Assembly (NCBI GenBank): GCA_001600055.1 | Contig: BCIV01000003.1 | Coordinates: forward strand, 377,162 to 441,161 | Length of the DNA stretch: 64,000 bases | Source of the DNA: Filobasidium wieringae | Lineage: Eukaryota > Basidiomycota > Tremellomycetes > Filobasidiales > Filobasidiaceae | Reading direction: 5' to 3' | Shown: piece by piece, positions 12,107-24,802 of the stretch | Position numbering within the stretch: the first letter of the stretch is position 1 | Layout: each line of letters opens with the position of its first letter | Notes under the pieces: generated by a model | What the model was told of the DNA's origin: nothing | Databases searched by the model: none | What the model saw: only the letters and a program-made list of their open reading frames with translations | Translations under genes and position numbers: made by a program

Positions 12107-14017
12107 GGCGAGCTTCAACCAGGAAGGATCTTTACAAATCAATCCACCAGGCGTAGCAACAATAAAAGCCAGCATAAGGAACGCTCAGAATGTGCTGCAA
12201 GTATCTCTGACTCGATTACGACGTAATCGATGGAACATACTCGCCATCCCATTGTTCTGTATCGCATTCTTATGGCTCGTACCCTTGAGACCTCCTCTTC
12301 CACCTAGTTACTCTCACGAATGGAAAGAGGAAAGGTGGTTGGAACAGATGGATTTCGATAGCGAGATGGAGGGGAAGGTAGCGGGTCGTTTCGTAAAGTG
12401 AGAATCAGTTCCGCATCTATGAGATCTCGTCTGACGACGATGGCTTCGTTCAGTTTCGCACCGATCAAGGAAGAGGGTGAGCGAGTTGAGATACCGGGGA
12501 TGCTTCCCGTTTCTTACCAACTTGTGCAAATCAGGCTTCAACTACCAACTACAAAGCCTAATGTAGGTTCCATGTACAAGCTCTACGTATAACCTTCTTC
12601 TCGTTGACAGGGCCTGGCTCGAACAGATTCCAACAGGAGATAGCCTTCCTCGCAAATCGTTCCTTGGCATACCAGCCATACCATGTACATGACTCGGTCA
12701 GTCCACTCGAACAACCTGTTAAAGAGAGGATCGATCTCAAACAAAGCCTACCGTTCACAGGTATTCCCGATCTCACCTTTCCATTGGCCTTTGAGATCAA
12801 CTCGGATTCCGATGACCGCAATGGTCTGGTCAGTCGCAAGTGGTTTCGAAGGGTTGTTCAATCGCCGCAGAGGTGTCCCGTCAGTAATTCCTCGCGATTC
12901 TTGTTACGTACTACATTGAAATTTGTGCAAGTCTCTAGATTGAAGCACTTTTCTGATGTCTGTTCGGCAAGCGAGATCCAACATGTGGAACTACACGTCG
13001 ATACCGCCGCTGCGGCTCATACGGAAGAGGCTGTGGAGATGATGCACAATATGGCTAGGAAGCTGCAGGATCATTCTCTTGGTCGATGCGTTGAGATCTC
13101 CATCAATCCCTTCGATAGAGAGTAAGTTTTTCATGGATTCTCACCACTGATACGAGCAAGCAGCATTGACCTTCATCCGCTACAGATTCTTCGAGTCGCA
13201 CTTCCCGGAAGCGCTCTATCCTTCCCTTTCTCAATCGCCAGTAGTCAGGCAGTTCTCCTTCTCTCCTAGGGTACTGGCGATCATAAACCGCTCACTGGAT
13301 TTACTTTCACCCGACGCTAAACCATATGCGGACGAGATCGAGTTGGTCAAGAGACCGAGGAAAGATTCTCCATGGAAAAACCTGCTGGCCTTGCATTTGC
13401 GAAAGAGTACGGATCCTAATTATTGTTCAAGCTTGGGAGACCGTTCGGCGTGAGTCGCTCGCTGTGTTCTTCGAATGGGTTCTCATTTGGCTGACTCTGA
13501 TTCGTCTCCTCACAAAGCCCGTTTGTGGGATTCAACAAGTTACCTAAACATCCTGGAAACGAAAACGTCCCAGCTCCTGCAGGTATGGTGCCTGCTGCTC
13601 GGCAGGGACTGTATTTGGCAAAGTGTGACCCACCTATTCTGGAAATAATCGCTCGGGCTCGTCGTATGCGCGTCAACCATCCCCAACTGAGATCAATTTA
13701 CATTCTCTCGAACGGAGATGATTCTGGCTTCGTCGCAGAGGCAAGGAAATGGCTGGAAAGTGACGGTTGGGACAGGGTATTGACCAGCTCAGATGTCGCT
13801 TACAAGTGGGATGATAGAGAGGTCATCGAAGCGGTGGATACGGAGATTGCGAGAAGATCAGGAGTGTTTGTGGGCAATGGGGTACGTCCTTGATGAGTAT
13901 ACGAAGGAAATCCTTAGCTGACACTTCGATCCACTCCAGTTCTCGGCACTGAGCAGCAACGTCGCTCTGCTACGAGATGCAGATGGTCGTCATACGGATT
14001 TCACGCAGTATTGGTAA
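12105..14017 (+). CDS. Golgi-type glycosyltransferase, O-fucosyltransferase-like
   Basis: A type II membrane protein: a basic N-terminal tail (LTRLRRNRW), a single anchor helix (about residues 45-65, NILAIPLFCIAFLWLVPL) and a lumenal domain. Six exons close in phase: 12105-12397, 12454-12476, 12611-13121, 13186-13449, 13518-13881 and 13940-14017. Joined across the 23-nt second exon the protein reads RFVNFAPIKEEGPGSNRFQQ, resembling the G-x-N-N/R-x-x-Q donor-binding start of GDP-fucose O-fucosyltransferase-like proteins. Later blocks LLALHLRKS (the HLRxx position) and FVGNGFSALSSNVALLR near the C-terminus match the same fold. About 510 residues, typical for this fungal family. The donor and acceptor substrates are not known. 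It probably acts in glycan or protein glycosylation in the Golgi. Confidence 0.78.
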
Positions 14018-14515
14018 TTCGGACATGTAACATGTACTCGTATGTTAGGGATCTATCAGTGTTGGATTTCAGATCAGAAGTTTGGGAATCTCGCTGCGCC
14101 TGAGAGAGTTCCCATGGGGATCCTCGAGATATGATTGATAGGGAGAGAGAAAGTCCTGGATATACCTTGCAGATTGTTCCCTTTGTTACGCGCTACAGCC
14201 AACAAGTGCTGCTCTTCATTGAATTGAATCTCTAACCAGACGCTGCTACAAACGATGGTGATACATATCAATAGAAGATGTAGACGAAATCTTAGTGACA
14301 TTCCATCAACGTGTCAGAGCAGCTATATTATGTGGCTTCAAATTTCCAAGTGACGTTATCGTAATATCGAAATCGTTCTTAATTAAAACTGTCTCTTGAC
14401 AGCAGCCGACCACTCGGGCGAACGATACAGAGGATGCGAACCCCACTTGCACTAAGAGAAGGAAAAATCCATGTCACGAGGGGTTTTGCACAGTCGAAAA
14501 GCGGGGCAAAAAGAA
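14018..14515. other. Intergenic region downstream of the glycosyltransferase
   Basis: AT-richer DNA with no supported gene; only short unspliced open frames. It contains the glycosyltransferase 3' flank and the downstream side of tRNA-Lys. Confidence 0.4.
14508..14512 (-). terminator. RNA polymerase III T-run after tRNA-Lys
   Basis: Five T residues on the minus strand begin three bases past the mature tRNA-Lys end. Confidence 0.7.
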
Positions 14516-14603
14516 AGCCCAATATGGGGCTCGAACCCATGACCTGCCGATTAAACACTAATGTATTAAGAGTCGGCTGCTCTACCAACGGAGCTCATCG
14601 GGC
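14516..14603 (-). tRNA. tRNA-Lys (anticodon CTT) with a 15-nt intron
   Basis: The minus strand forms acceptor GCCCGAT with ATTGGGC and discriminator T. It has D arm AGCTCCGTTGGTAGAGC, anticodon stem GCCGA with TCGGC, and T arm with loop TTCGAGC. The loop CTCTTA gives anticodon CTT, decoding AAG. A 15-nt AT-rich intron sits between positions 37 and 38. Mature length is 73 nt. It stands alone between two protein genes. Confidence 0.96.
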
Positions 14604-15311
14604 TAAGCGATGCTGATGGTTTGGATGCACATCAATAACTTTATATTTCTAATTTATTAGTGAACTCAGCATTCGGATCTGACGCTCGGTTCTAGATGTT
14701 CTTACTTTATATGGTTACAACGAGCGTTTACACACGCTAGATCCAGTCGTACTTCAACCCCTTTATCGAGACTCGATAGCATCTTGTTCCTGATCAGAGT
14801 ATATATACACGCGCATGCTGATCCTGTCATCTAAATCTACAATCGATGGTATCTTTTCGTTATGATCGTCATGTAAATCCTGTTTACCAGCCCTGATCTG
14901 TCGTTAATTGTCCAATAGCCTGCGCAGCCAACCCACGCAGCACAATAGTTCTAAAGGAGGAAACCGTTGAGTTTAAAGCCTTGTAGCGACAGTGAGAACA
15001 TTCGATACTTACTTTTCGCTGCTTGCGCTAGATAGTGAGAGGTTTTCGACGCTTATCATGCCCATATCTCGCAATGCTTCTACACCGCCATCCGAGGTTG
15101 TGTCTACCGACAGTCGCGATGGTGTTCGAGTGCCATCAGAGTACATCTCGCGACGCAAGCTGCCTAGAGCCAGAACGCTCGTCACAGCTCTGAGAATCCT
15201 TGGATTTTCCGTGACCAATAGACTTAAAAGGAGAGATTGCCAATGCGCGAACCTGGTTCCAGACAAACCAGTCAACATGATAGATGCTTCTGCCAATCAG
15301 ACACATGTGAC
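14604..15311. other. Intergenic region between tRNA-Lys and the IRA/NF1 stop
   Basis: It holds upstream sequence of the tRNA and the 3' flank of the neurofibromin-type gene. Open frames at 14992-15342 (+) and 15009-15296 (-) have no start, splice or homology support. Nothing else is seen. Confidence 0.4.
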
Positions 15312-18300
15312 TCACATCATCAGGACCACCTCAGGCAGTTGATTGGCCGCATCAGCCAATGTTTCCGTCAGTAGGATACGCTCGTCGTCGCTCTTTCCAG
15401 CGGCTTTCAGCATGGCAAATAGGAAGGTAACCAATAGCACAGCGGTTGAATTGTCTCTGTATTAGTACGATTCGAATGATCAGCGCACGAAAAAGCACCA
15501 GCAAGGAGCGAAACCCACGGTATCTCTAACATGGAAAGAAGAGAAGGCATGTTACTGGCCTGGCTGGGGTGAATGTTTAATGTTTCCTGCCAGAGAGTGC
15601 GACGAGCTGATTCAGATGGCGCGACGGTATATAGCACAGCATAGATGGGCAACGCAGCACCTGCCACCAGCGGTGAAGATGCTTGATCTGTCATGGTCAA
15701 GCGAAGGAGGTCTTTGAAAAGCTGATGTGTCTGAGCCTTGCTGCTCTGCTCCTTAAGCCCGGGAAACAGCAAAGCGGCAGTCGAGAAGCCCCAGTTCGTT
15801 TCGGTATCGAAATTTACTCCGGTTGCAGAATCGAGATTCGCGTATATCTGAGTTCGCTTCTCAAGCAACATCTCGAAAATCCTCTGCTGGTCTTGTGGGT
15901 TGTGGACATTTGCCTGATCCAAAACAGCTTGGCAGAGTTCAAGCGCTGATACCCGATAGGATTGCTTGGACGTTTGTAGAAGTGTAACTCCTAGCCACCA
16001 AAGGCTTCCGGACCCATTTGCGTATCGACTATCGCGGGACACACCCTTGACCATCAATGACAAGCACCTTGCCAGACTGACTACGATGTTCTCCGAGTCG
16101 GATGCTGCGACTGCATTTTGAGCTGCAACGATGAGCTGGTACTGTTGCACATCATTCTGGTTGAATCGTATTCCGGCTCGACTTTGCTCTGTCCTGACTC
16201 ACTAGCAGGTCGTCTTCTATCTCTCCCGATACAGCGCTAATCGAGAAGACTCCGAAAGCTACCAAAGCACGGTGTTGAACTGCATCATTGCGCTGGAAGC
16301 AGCTGGCAGAGAGCAAACCGGAAAGACGTGACATCCATTGATTGAGCGTGTCTATTATGAGGAGCAAGATTGTGAGAATAGACAGGCGGACCAGAAGACC
16401 GACTTTGCGCACCGTTGTTTGGGGCTGCCCAAGTCAACGCTTCCATAGCAGCGGACCAGTAGGCTTGGAAAGAAGTCAACATCTCTGAGTGAGTTTCATT
16501 TCTTCTCTTGTTGTCCTCGGAGGTCTGGAACAAACTGAGCCCTTGGAAACGAGCCAAGAAAGCTTCTGGCTTTCGAAGTCTGTCCTCGGGATCATGCTGA
16601 GACATAGCAATCGCTGCTCTAATCGTGGCTGAGAGTGCGCCTTGAACCGATGACCGGACTTCAGGCGAACCGCTTCCGACCATCATTAAGAGAGAATAAG
16701 CTATATCGGGCATTGCCGCAGCGACGTCGGCGAGGGTCAACGGCTTTACTAGCCTTATCCGTAGAAGCTCAACAAGGCAGGTGATCTTCTTCCAGCTTAT
16801 GTGGGTAGGAAGCGTTGAACTAGGCTGCAAGCAAGTACTGGCGATTTCCTGACAAAGAGCGTGTCAATGAAAGAAATTGGGCGAGACGGAAGCAAGAACG
16901 CTCACCTTTCGAAGGGTAGTGGCTAGTCGGATAGTCAGACCGTCGGCGTTACAGATATCCAACGCGCGAGCAATGCGGCCTATTGCCTGATAGTTCCTGC
17001 TCATCTCGATCGCTTGAGCTATCAGGGTCTCGAGCACGATCTCCTGAACTTCAGGGTGGCTCTCATCTCCGAGCTGCTTGAAGAGGGGATCAACCCAAGA
17101 GAAGTCCTATAATGGTTGCCACACAACCGATGTTCAGCCGGTGAGCATACCCGGAAAGAAATAGACATTCTCACATCTGAATTCGCAGACATTAGGTCAA
17201 CCATAGATCGCGTAAGATTTCTTGCCATCTTCAAGCGCTCGGCGTGCATTTCCCCGTCAACCATAGTTTTCGAGATGCTTGCGCCTAGCCAAGCTGACGT
17301 CAAAGTCACGAAAGTTGTACGACATTCCGCTGGCACGTAGCTCAACAGACGTATTAACTCCTCTGCCATCTCCACATTCATGTGCGGCAGATACTTCGCC
17401 AATTCAGTACCGATTCGTAAAACGTGATCTATCGGAGGATCTGAGGGCAAGGCAAAGTTAAGTATGCGACAGGTCCAACATGAAAACTACTCACCTTCCA
17501 TGCGCAGACTTCTAGAGGAAAGCCCGAAAGCGAAACATTCGTTGGCACTCCTTAGAAGGGATGACGCTTCCATACGACACTGGATATCGTCCGAGCTGAG
17601 AAGGGAGAACAAGGCCGCACACAGCACGACTACTGAAGTGGTCAATCGCTGAGTTTCCTGCGCCTTAAAGCGTCGTCTTGTTCGAGTTGCCTTCATTTGT
17701 GATTTCTTTGCCTCCTTGATCACTCTGAGCAGCGGACTCGCGCCTGTAGCAAGGACGAACATGGTAAGTCACAAGCAAATTGTGTATTCGAAATAGAGTC
17801 TCAAGCCTACCTGGTCCACTAATCTTGCTGAGAATCTGATCGCCCACTTCTTCGATCGGGAATACCTCGGTCAACTCTGCGCTCATGCCTTCAAGCAGCT
17901 CCTGTTTGACTCGGCTCTGCAGGACCACAAGCCCATCCTTGTAGTACCCAAGAATAGGTATCTGTCTTGCGTCTTCAATCTCGTAAAAGACATCGTAGTA
18001 GACATGTTGTGCCGGAATTTCTGAAACTGCGACTGGACGGTTCGATAGAGTTCAGTAAGGGCTGATAAGCAATTAGCTCGAAACACTTACGTGAGATGCT
18101 TGGAAGATCTAGATTTGTGTAAGGGATGTGTGTCATTAATTGGCTTGGTGAAGCTACGGCCACAACCTTCGTGCCGAATTCCAATCCTGATGTGATGTGA
18201 AAGACATAAGTATTGATGGGGTTGACCGTTCGTGCGCATAACATACCGGAACAAGTCATCAATATGAAGATGCTTCGGAGGTTGGGCAGAGTAGCAAAAT

Positions 18301-21300
18301 TGGGTTGATAAAGGGCGATGGTTCGAAGGCCTTGTAAAAGGGCGACTGGGAATACTGCGAATAATCTTGCAGCAAACGAAGCAAGAGGTTGATCTTGGAA
18401 CCCTGTAAGATCGATAATAAGGTCCCAGCTGGTAACATCCGAGAGCGACTAGAACACCGTTTCATCAGCTTATGCGCCCGAATTCAGAATCGGGACTTAC
18501 ACGAAATATATGCTTCAGGAAAGCCTCATCGTAGATGATGTCTTCCTCTCCCGCGATAAAGTAGAACACGCGGGAACCCTGAACAAGATATTAATAAAAT
18601 CAGTAACAACGAACCAATATCATCGATTGCAACTTACAGTCGAGCTGGGCGTTCCTTCGTAGAACCACGAGGTAGCCTTTGCATGTTTGACCCCACGGCG
18701 TCGCAACAAACTAAATGAAGTTGTTGTCGTTAGATGAAGTAGTTGCGCCTTCACAGCTCCGAAACCCACTCGTTGTATGATTCGGTCCGATCCATTGCCG
18801 AATTCACTGTGCCAGCAGGAGTTCTCCTCAAGAGCTCTATCAGAGGTATGAAATTCTCTACCGTAGGATTCTTTGCAAGCGCGACTCTGCTGTCTTTCTT
18901 GGTAATATAATATCGTAGATACGCCTCATCCGCTTCAATAGCAAGGGGGTCAGTCGATCTAGTCACATGAACATCCTCGTCAAATCCAGAAGGTGATCCA
19001 GACAGAGGTGCATGACTGCCTAACTCAGTCATGGCTTGAGCGATTGAGCCAACGTTCTTGCCAATGAAATCATTCAAGCTTAGCAGTTGCATTTCCTTAG
19101 CTGCAAAGTATTGATTGTTGGCCACATTGATTATCACCTTCGAGATTTGGACCAAGGTCCTTCGATGATCGGCAGATATTTGCAGGTCTAGTCGTTCCGG
19201 GGAGATGATGGCTGGGCACAGGACTCGTAGAACGAGGAAACTCGCTACAGCTTGACTACGCGCCTCTGGAAACTTCGTCATGGTGGCGGCGGAGACTAAA
19301 CCTAGAACTTGGCGTACTGGCCCCGGTACATCCATCGTCCTTGTCAGATCGTCCAATATGAGCTGTGACAGCTCTGCAATTTTGCTTGGAGAGTTGTCGG
19401 GCTCGGTATGCTTCATCCGTTCTATGAGAGGTGTCAATAAAGCTCTCAGATAATTGAATCCTACAGTACGCAGGTAGTAGGCGACTATTCTCGTAGTAAC
19501 TGAATTGGTTCTAAACAGCTGGGCTTGAGAATCTGTAGAGGCAACGCTCAGTCAGAACCGAATTCTGTATACTCAGGGATTCTGTCTTGCCTGTCATGCG
19601 GATTTCCTCTATAAGCATTCCTTTAATCAAAAGGAGCAAAGAACCTTCGCGTTCCCAACTCCGAAGTATCGCCATAGCGAGCACATCGCTGTCATTTACG
19701 GAGCATATTTGAATCAGGGCTTTCACCAGTCGCAACTGGGAATTCGCCAAAAGGCGCTAGTCAGTACGGAATCACACATGACAACCCCCTCTAAAACTTA
19801 CATCGCGCTGTAGCAGCAACTGATCGGGCGAATAAGGTGATCAGTTTGATCCGGACAAACGGCACTCGCGATTGACTGACTTTGGTAAATGGCTTAGTCT
19901 CATCCTCCTTGACTTCTGGATTCAAGACCAAATCTACATTGCTATGCTTCAAGACCTCGACTGCACCCGCAATGTATAGCGTCCTGACATCCGCCTCTGG
20001 AAGTAGAAGTTTTGGTGACACCACTCGAATGGCAAAATCAGCGTTGTTGACCATCAGATTCGTTATGATACGCTTGGTCCATCCGTGCTGTGCTCCGCCC
20101 TTAATCTAACGGACAACAGTCAGCGTTAGATACATATTGACGATCTCCTTTACGATCACTTACACCGCTAGCCTCAGAGACCCGTGTTGCGTAGCGACCG
20201 AAAAAGTCCATATGGGACGCGAACAGTTGTACAGGCGTCATGTGACTGTCATCGATTGATTCAGTGTCAAAGGTACAGCCTTCGCTTAGCTTCGCCAGAG
20301 CCTTGAGGTGAGGAGTATCATCAAGCTCTTCTCCGGCTTTTCCGCGCGAAAAGGAAGCGTTTGGAGTTCGGTGAGATCGTTCGCCAATCTGGGCACGAGC
20401 TTCCAGCCAAGACTCTAGAATCAAGAGTAAGGAGCCTTTTAGATTGTTGTTCAGAGAAGAACAATCCGCTGCTTCAGCCAATTGGGAAGCGATCCGTGCT
20501 CGACATCTTTCAGCAATAGCACCGGACATTTCGTCCGCGTAGTGCGCAAGCATGTAAACAAGCCGGGATAGCTCAGGTGTTTGCTTGAGCGCTTCCGTCC
20601 CATCTTCGACTGTTCGTTCTTGTATATTTTTCAGAATTGAGGTGCAGTTATCGACAAACATGTCGAATGCCTCATTTCTTTCGACGATCCCATTATTGAT
20701 ACTATGCTGCATAAGACTGAGACAGCGAATGATTTAGTCTCATAGTAACAGCTTCTCGATTCAAGGGCACTCACTTGCTCAGCTGTAAAATCAACAAGCG
20801 GAGATGAGGAATTGCAACTTCCGATCCCACCTGAACACTGGTATACCTGATTACAGGTGAATCTGCAACCGTAAGGTCCGTGATCGTTTCGAAAAATAAT
20901 GGCAGCGACGCTGCACTAAGTGAACCCTCCCATTTTCGCAACAGACCCGAAAGTTCCGAGTTGGAGCGCGACTTGTTTACGTCGGTCGATGACGAGCCAC
21001 CATCGAAAGCCGCCAAGAACAAGGTAAGGTTCTGGAAAAGGGTATTTGAGGGTGTGACGGCATGACGAGATAAGTTATCGTTACTGCTCTGTATGCCTGT
21101 AGGTGAAGTTCCCTGAATGATGCTAGCGGATAGCCGCTCGAAACGGCAGTATTGTAAATCCCAGAGAGTTTGAGAGGCGACACAATGGGTCGCATGACGC
21201 CTCAACAGCACTCGAATCCTGCTATGCTGCTCACTTCTCGCTGTTTATAGAACACCTCGTCAGTAAGGCTTAAAGATAATGATTCAAGCTTTGCTGACCT

Positions 21301-24300
21301 TCTTCGCTCAACCTTTCACTTTTCACGTCTTCAGAAAAGCTCGTCATGAACATAAACCACCGCGCAGTGTCCTGGTCCATGATGCCGGTATGCTGCTCAA
21401 CGCCTGTGAAGACTTCTCGCCTTATGGCAGTAACTGTCACCAAGAACCGCAAGGTCCTTTCTACCTCTTCGTGCTCGTTAGAAACCAGGTAGGAGATCGT
21501 TACGATATCTGCGAGCATGAGAGCCATAAATAGCTCAGATAGGTTGGCTGAGACGCCAGAGACCTAGAACGAAAAGTGAAAACGTTAAACTCTAGCCATT
21601 CAGGCGACCCGTTCGAGCTGAGCCTACAGAAACCATTTCCTTCGCAGTTCGCAGCGATAATTCGATCTGAGCAGTGAGGTCAGAAACTGCAGTGGATAAC
21701 CCCGACTTCGTCGGTTGAGCAATCAAATGATCAATACAACGCAATGCAGTGTCCCGAAGCAATACGGCACTAAAAAGAACCAGTCAGGTAATGTTTTCAT
21801 AGAACAGGAACGCGATGTTGATGACCTACTTCATTCTGTTCAATGTGCGCTTCAGTCCGATATTTACGGCTGAATTGTAATCCAGAGCCATCAGGTGCGT
21901 TTGAATCGATCGAATAGCGGAAGCTAAACCATCTCTTTGCCCGTCGCAAACGGCTTTCGGTGCTAGAGATGACATTGCGGCTAAGAGCGCAGGCAGGCTG
22001 TCTTCGTTGACATCGATCCCGAACCGGTGGTCGAAAAGAAGTTCGGTTTGCGGATTGCCGCTGCCTGACCTCCCTAGTCGGGGAGCAGGAGAAGCCTTCT
22101 CAAAAGCCCACGCAGGCTCGACCGCATATAAAGCAAACACACTTTGAAGGAAGTTGGTCGCTTCCTGTACGGTCTGACTTTCCGGGCGACCAGTATATCC
22201 TCGGAAAAGTGAGTTATCCGTGATGCCTTGAGCAGATAACACACTTTTGATAGAGCTCTTGAGCCACCTGCGTAGGGTTGGAGCTACCATTTCTCTGAGC
22301 TGTTGAGTGGATTTACGCTGAGGGTGCATGTTGACCTGTTCGTCATGATCGAATCAGCCATCCGCCTCTCCAAAAGAGATACCTCTAGGTAGATGAACCT
22401 ACTTCTGTTTCCAGGATCCAGCAGCTAGTTGCCAGCATGGTTCTGACCTTCATCGTAGATGTATCCGTAATCAACGACGGTACAGCATTGATGCAGAAAG
22501 GAGGCTTGACCAAGTACAAGCTACAGAACCCATCGATGAGAAGGTTACTGTCTCTTTGCTCTGACGTCTGAGCATCCCCGAACAGAGCGTCCTATTTTAC
22601 ATGTCGCTTGATAAGCCAAGATACATCGGAACACTTGTGGATGGCTTACTTTGAGTTCACGCATGATATCGCCTACCAATTCTTGAAGTCCGGTTCCAGT
22701 CATGCTCAATGGGACGACCGCTCCAGCACGACAAGCGTCAATGTATGCTTGAATCACGGCATCTTCGACTACGTTTGATCTCAGATTCTTCCTCAAGACT
22801 TCCAGATAGATTGTCTGTTGTGATCGGACAGAACGTCAGATTCTGCGTGTAAAGCGATCAATCTCATTTGCTCACTTTTTTCGTCGAACCGCTTCCAGTC
22901 GCTTCCCCTTGCAGGCATTTGAGGAGGATATCAGGACAAACGATCAACAACGCCATCTTGGCAGGTCTGAACGCTCGCAACCCCTTGACGTTCTCGGGAA
23001 GAGTTGCAAGACTGTGTACCTGGTCGAAAAGGGCGTCCGCACCTCCTTCGATACGTTTGCCACTTCTGAGAAGTTGAACGAATTCTAAGGGATGTGATTG
23101 AACCCAATTCATGATGATGGACTCGATCGCGTGTGCCGCTGCCGGCTGTGCAGATCGTTTCATGTGCATGAAGTGAGTAGCGAATTCTGTCAAGCGCTAA
23201 AAGATCAACGACTGAAATCGCGGAAGGGCAAGGTCTAGTGGACTGACCTCTAAATATGGCTGTCAGCTTTGCCTGATTCACACTACACCAATCCAACAGC
23301 CTCAACTCGATAGCATCGGGATGTTCCTCCGGCGCTGAACTCAGGTAAAGGATCCTGTTCCTGATCCTGGCGAAGACGACCGGCCAAGAGGAAGACGATA
23401 GGAAGTAGACGATCCTTCCTACCATTCGAGCGATCTCAAATAAGAGACTAGACACCCTAGGAATTCCCACCACGCCGATCGCAGTGGATTCGAGCGAAGC
23501 ATTACGTCGATGCCCTGGTCGACTCGCTGCTCCCGATCCTGCTAGGGATGACCCGAAATCCGCATTCGCTCCGGAAGTAGAGACAGACCCGTTCGTTTGC
23601 AGATCTTGTGGTTGCCTGTAACGAAACCCGATATCTTCCCCTTCCAGACCAGCGTGTAGTTGACGGATCAAACTCCTTCCTAGAGAAGGATGGTTCGTCT
23701 GACCCTTGGTCATAAAGGTTCCAGCAGGCGGGCCTGTATATCCTGCAATGCTCGCGACCGAATTGGATACCTCATAAGTGGTCATCCGTAAGAGGAGTAC
23801 CATAGTGGACAGGATGAACTTGGCAAGAGGTTCCTCTATCGAAGGAGGGTTGGGCCATGGTTTATGATACCTGTTCTCATCCGGATCGATAGGTTCAGAA
23901 GTGTTCCTCGTTCGTGCTGATCGATGATGGTGGTGTCTCCAATAGGCGTCCATACAAGAAGAAAGCGTTCGGAGGATGAACAGCTCCGTTTCGAGCGTGT
24001 TGACTGGTAAACTAGCACTCGAGACGTTCCAAGTTTGCTTTTGAGGGAGGAAGCGAATGCGACGGACCGCAAGGTCAGTCTTTCAATCTCTAAGCGGGCA
24101 AATCTCGTCTCACTCACCTTTGCAAGTCCATCGAGCACCCCGGTCAGAGCATGTGCGACGACGGACAATCGAGTTTCGGCTAATTTTTCAAGCCCACGGA
24201 CTGTCTCCTGTACGATCGGGTCCATTTCCAATGTCCCTAGCGATTTGCCGGACGATAGAGGTAGCTATTCGTAGAACCAGAATCAATACCGCCATCCGAT

Positions 24301-24802
24301 CGACTTCAGCATATGCGATACTCACTTTGACAAGCAACTTGTTGACGAGAGCTCCTACTGCCTTTTGCTCTCCCGTAAGTTTATCGAGGTTCATCACCCC
24401 CAACCCTGCACTCCCGAAACTGTCCACACTGCCTTTCCTGGCGGGAGAAGGTCCGCTGGATTCGTTGCTACCATTCCCCACGTTCATTCCCGCAGCAGCG
24501 GCCATCCTTCCGTCCGGCGTTATCAGCGTAGGAATGGAGGAAGACGAATTGACATGATTATTCGTCGAGATCCTCGCCAACGTCTTTTCCTTCTCCTTGA
24601 TCGATTTCTTCTCCTTTTTCGAGAGGGAGGGGTTGTTGGAAGTGGAACCAGGGTCTTTGAATTTGAAAAAGTCTTCTTCGGCTTGTTGAGATTTCTCCGC
24701 TCGGGCTGATCTTAGATCTGAACGGGTTTGGGCAGAGGTGCTTGATCTGGTACGGTTTGTGAATGAGTTGGGGAGAGTTCGACCGAACACGGAGGCAGGC
24801 AT
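15312..24802 (-). CDS. IRA1: Neurofibromin/Ira-type Ras GTPase-activating protein
   Basis: A giant Ras-GAP that switches off Ras-cAMP signalling at membranes. The ATG at 24802 opens MPASVFGRTLPNSFTNRTRS, and the last exon ends LPEVVLMM-stop at 15312. The gene is spread over many exons covering 9.5 kb, consistent with the 2,500-3,000 residues usual for the family. The catalytic GAP domain lies at about 19750-18750: the arginine finger is in QLFRTNS (Arg codon 19510-19512), followed by RTVGFNYLRALLTPL and the FLVLRVLCPAIISPERLDL helix. Downstream come a Sec14-like (CRAL-TRIO) block (GSRVFYFIAGEEDIIYDEAF, about 18590-18500) and a PH-like block (QHVYYDVFYEIEDARQIPIL, about 18010-17950), the usual neurofibromin order. 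The N-terminal third is low-complexity and Ser-rich. It is transcribed from a divergent spacer shared with SRP9. Confidence 0.94.

Noticed and set aside
12376..12480. Apparent frameshift in the glycosyltransferase between exon 1 and the GPGSNRF block
   Set aside because: Resolved by placing introns at 12398-12453 and 12477-12610. All phases then close, so no frameshift is needed.
14992..15342. Open frames on both strands beside the IRA1 stop
   Set aside because: They overlap the last IRA1 exon in other frames or have no ATG context. The IRA1 C-terminus explains the coding signal.
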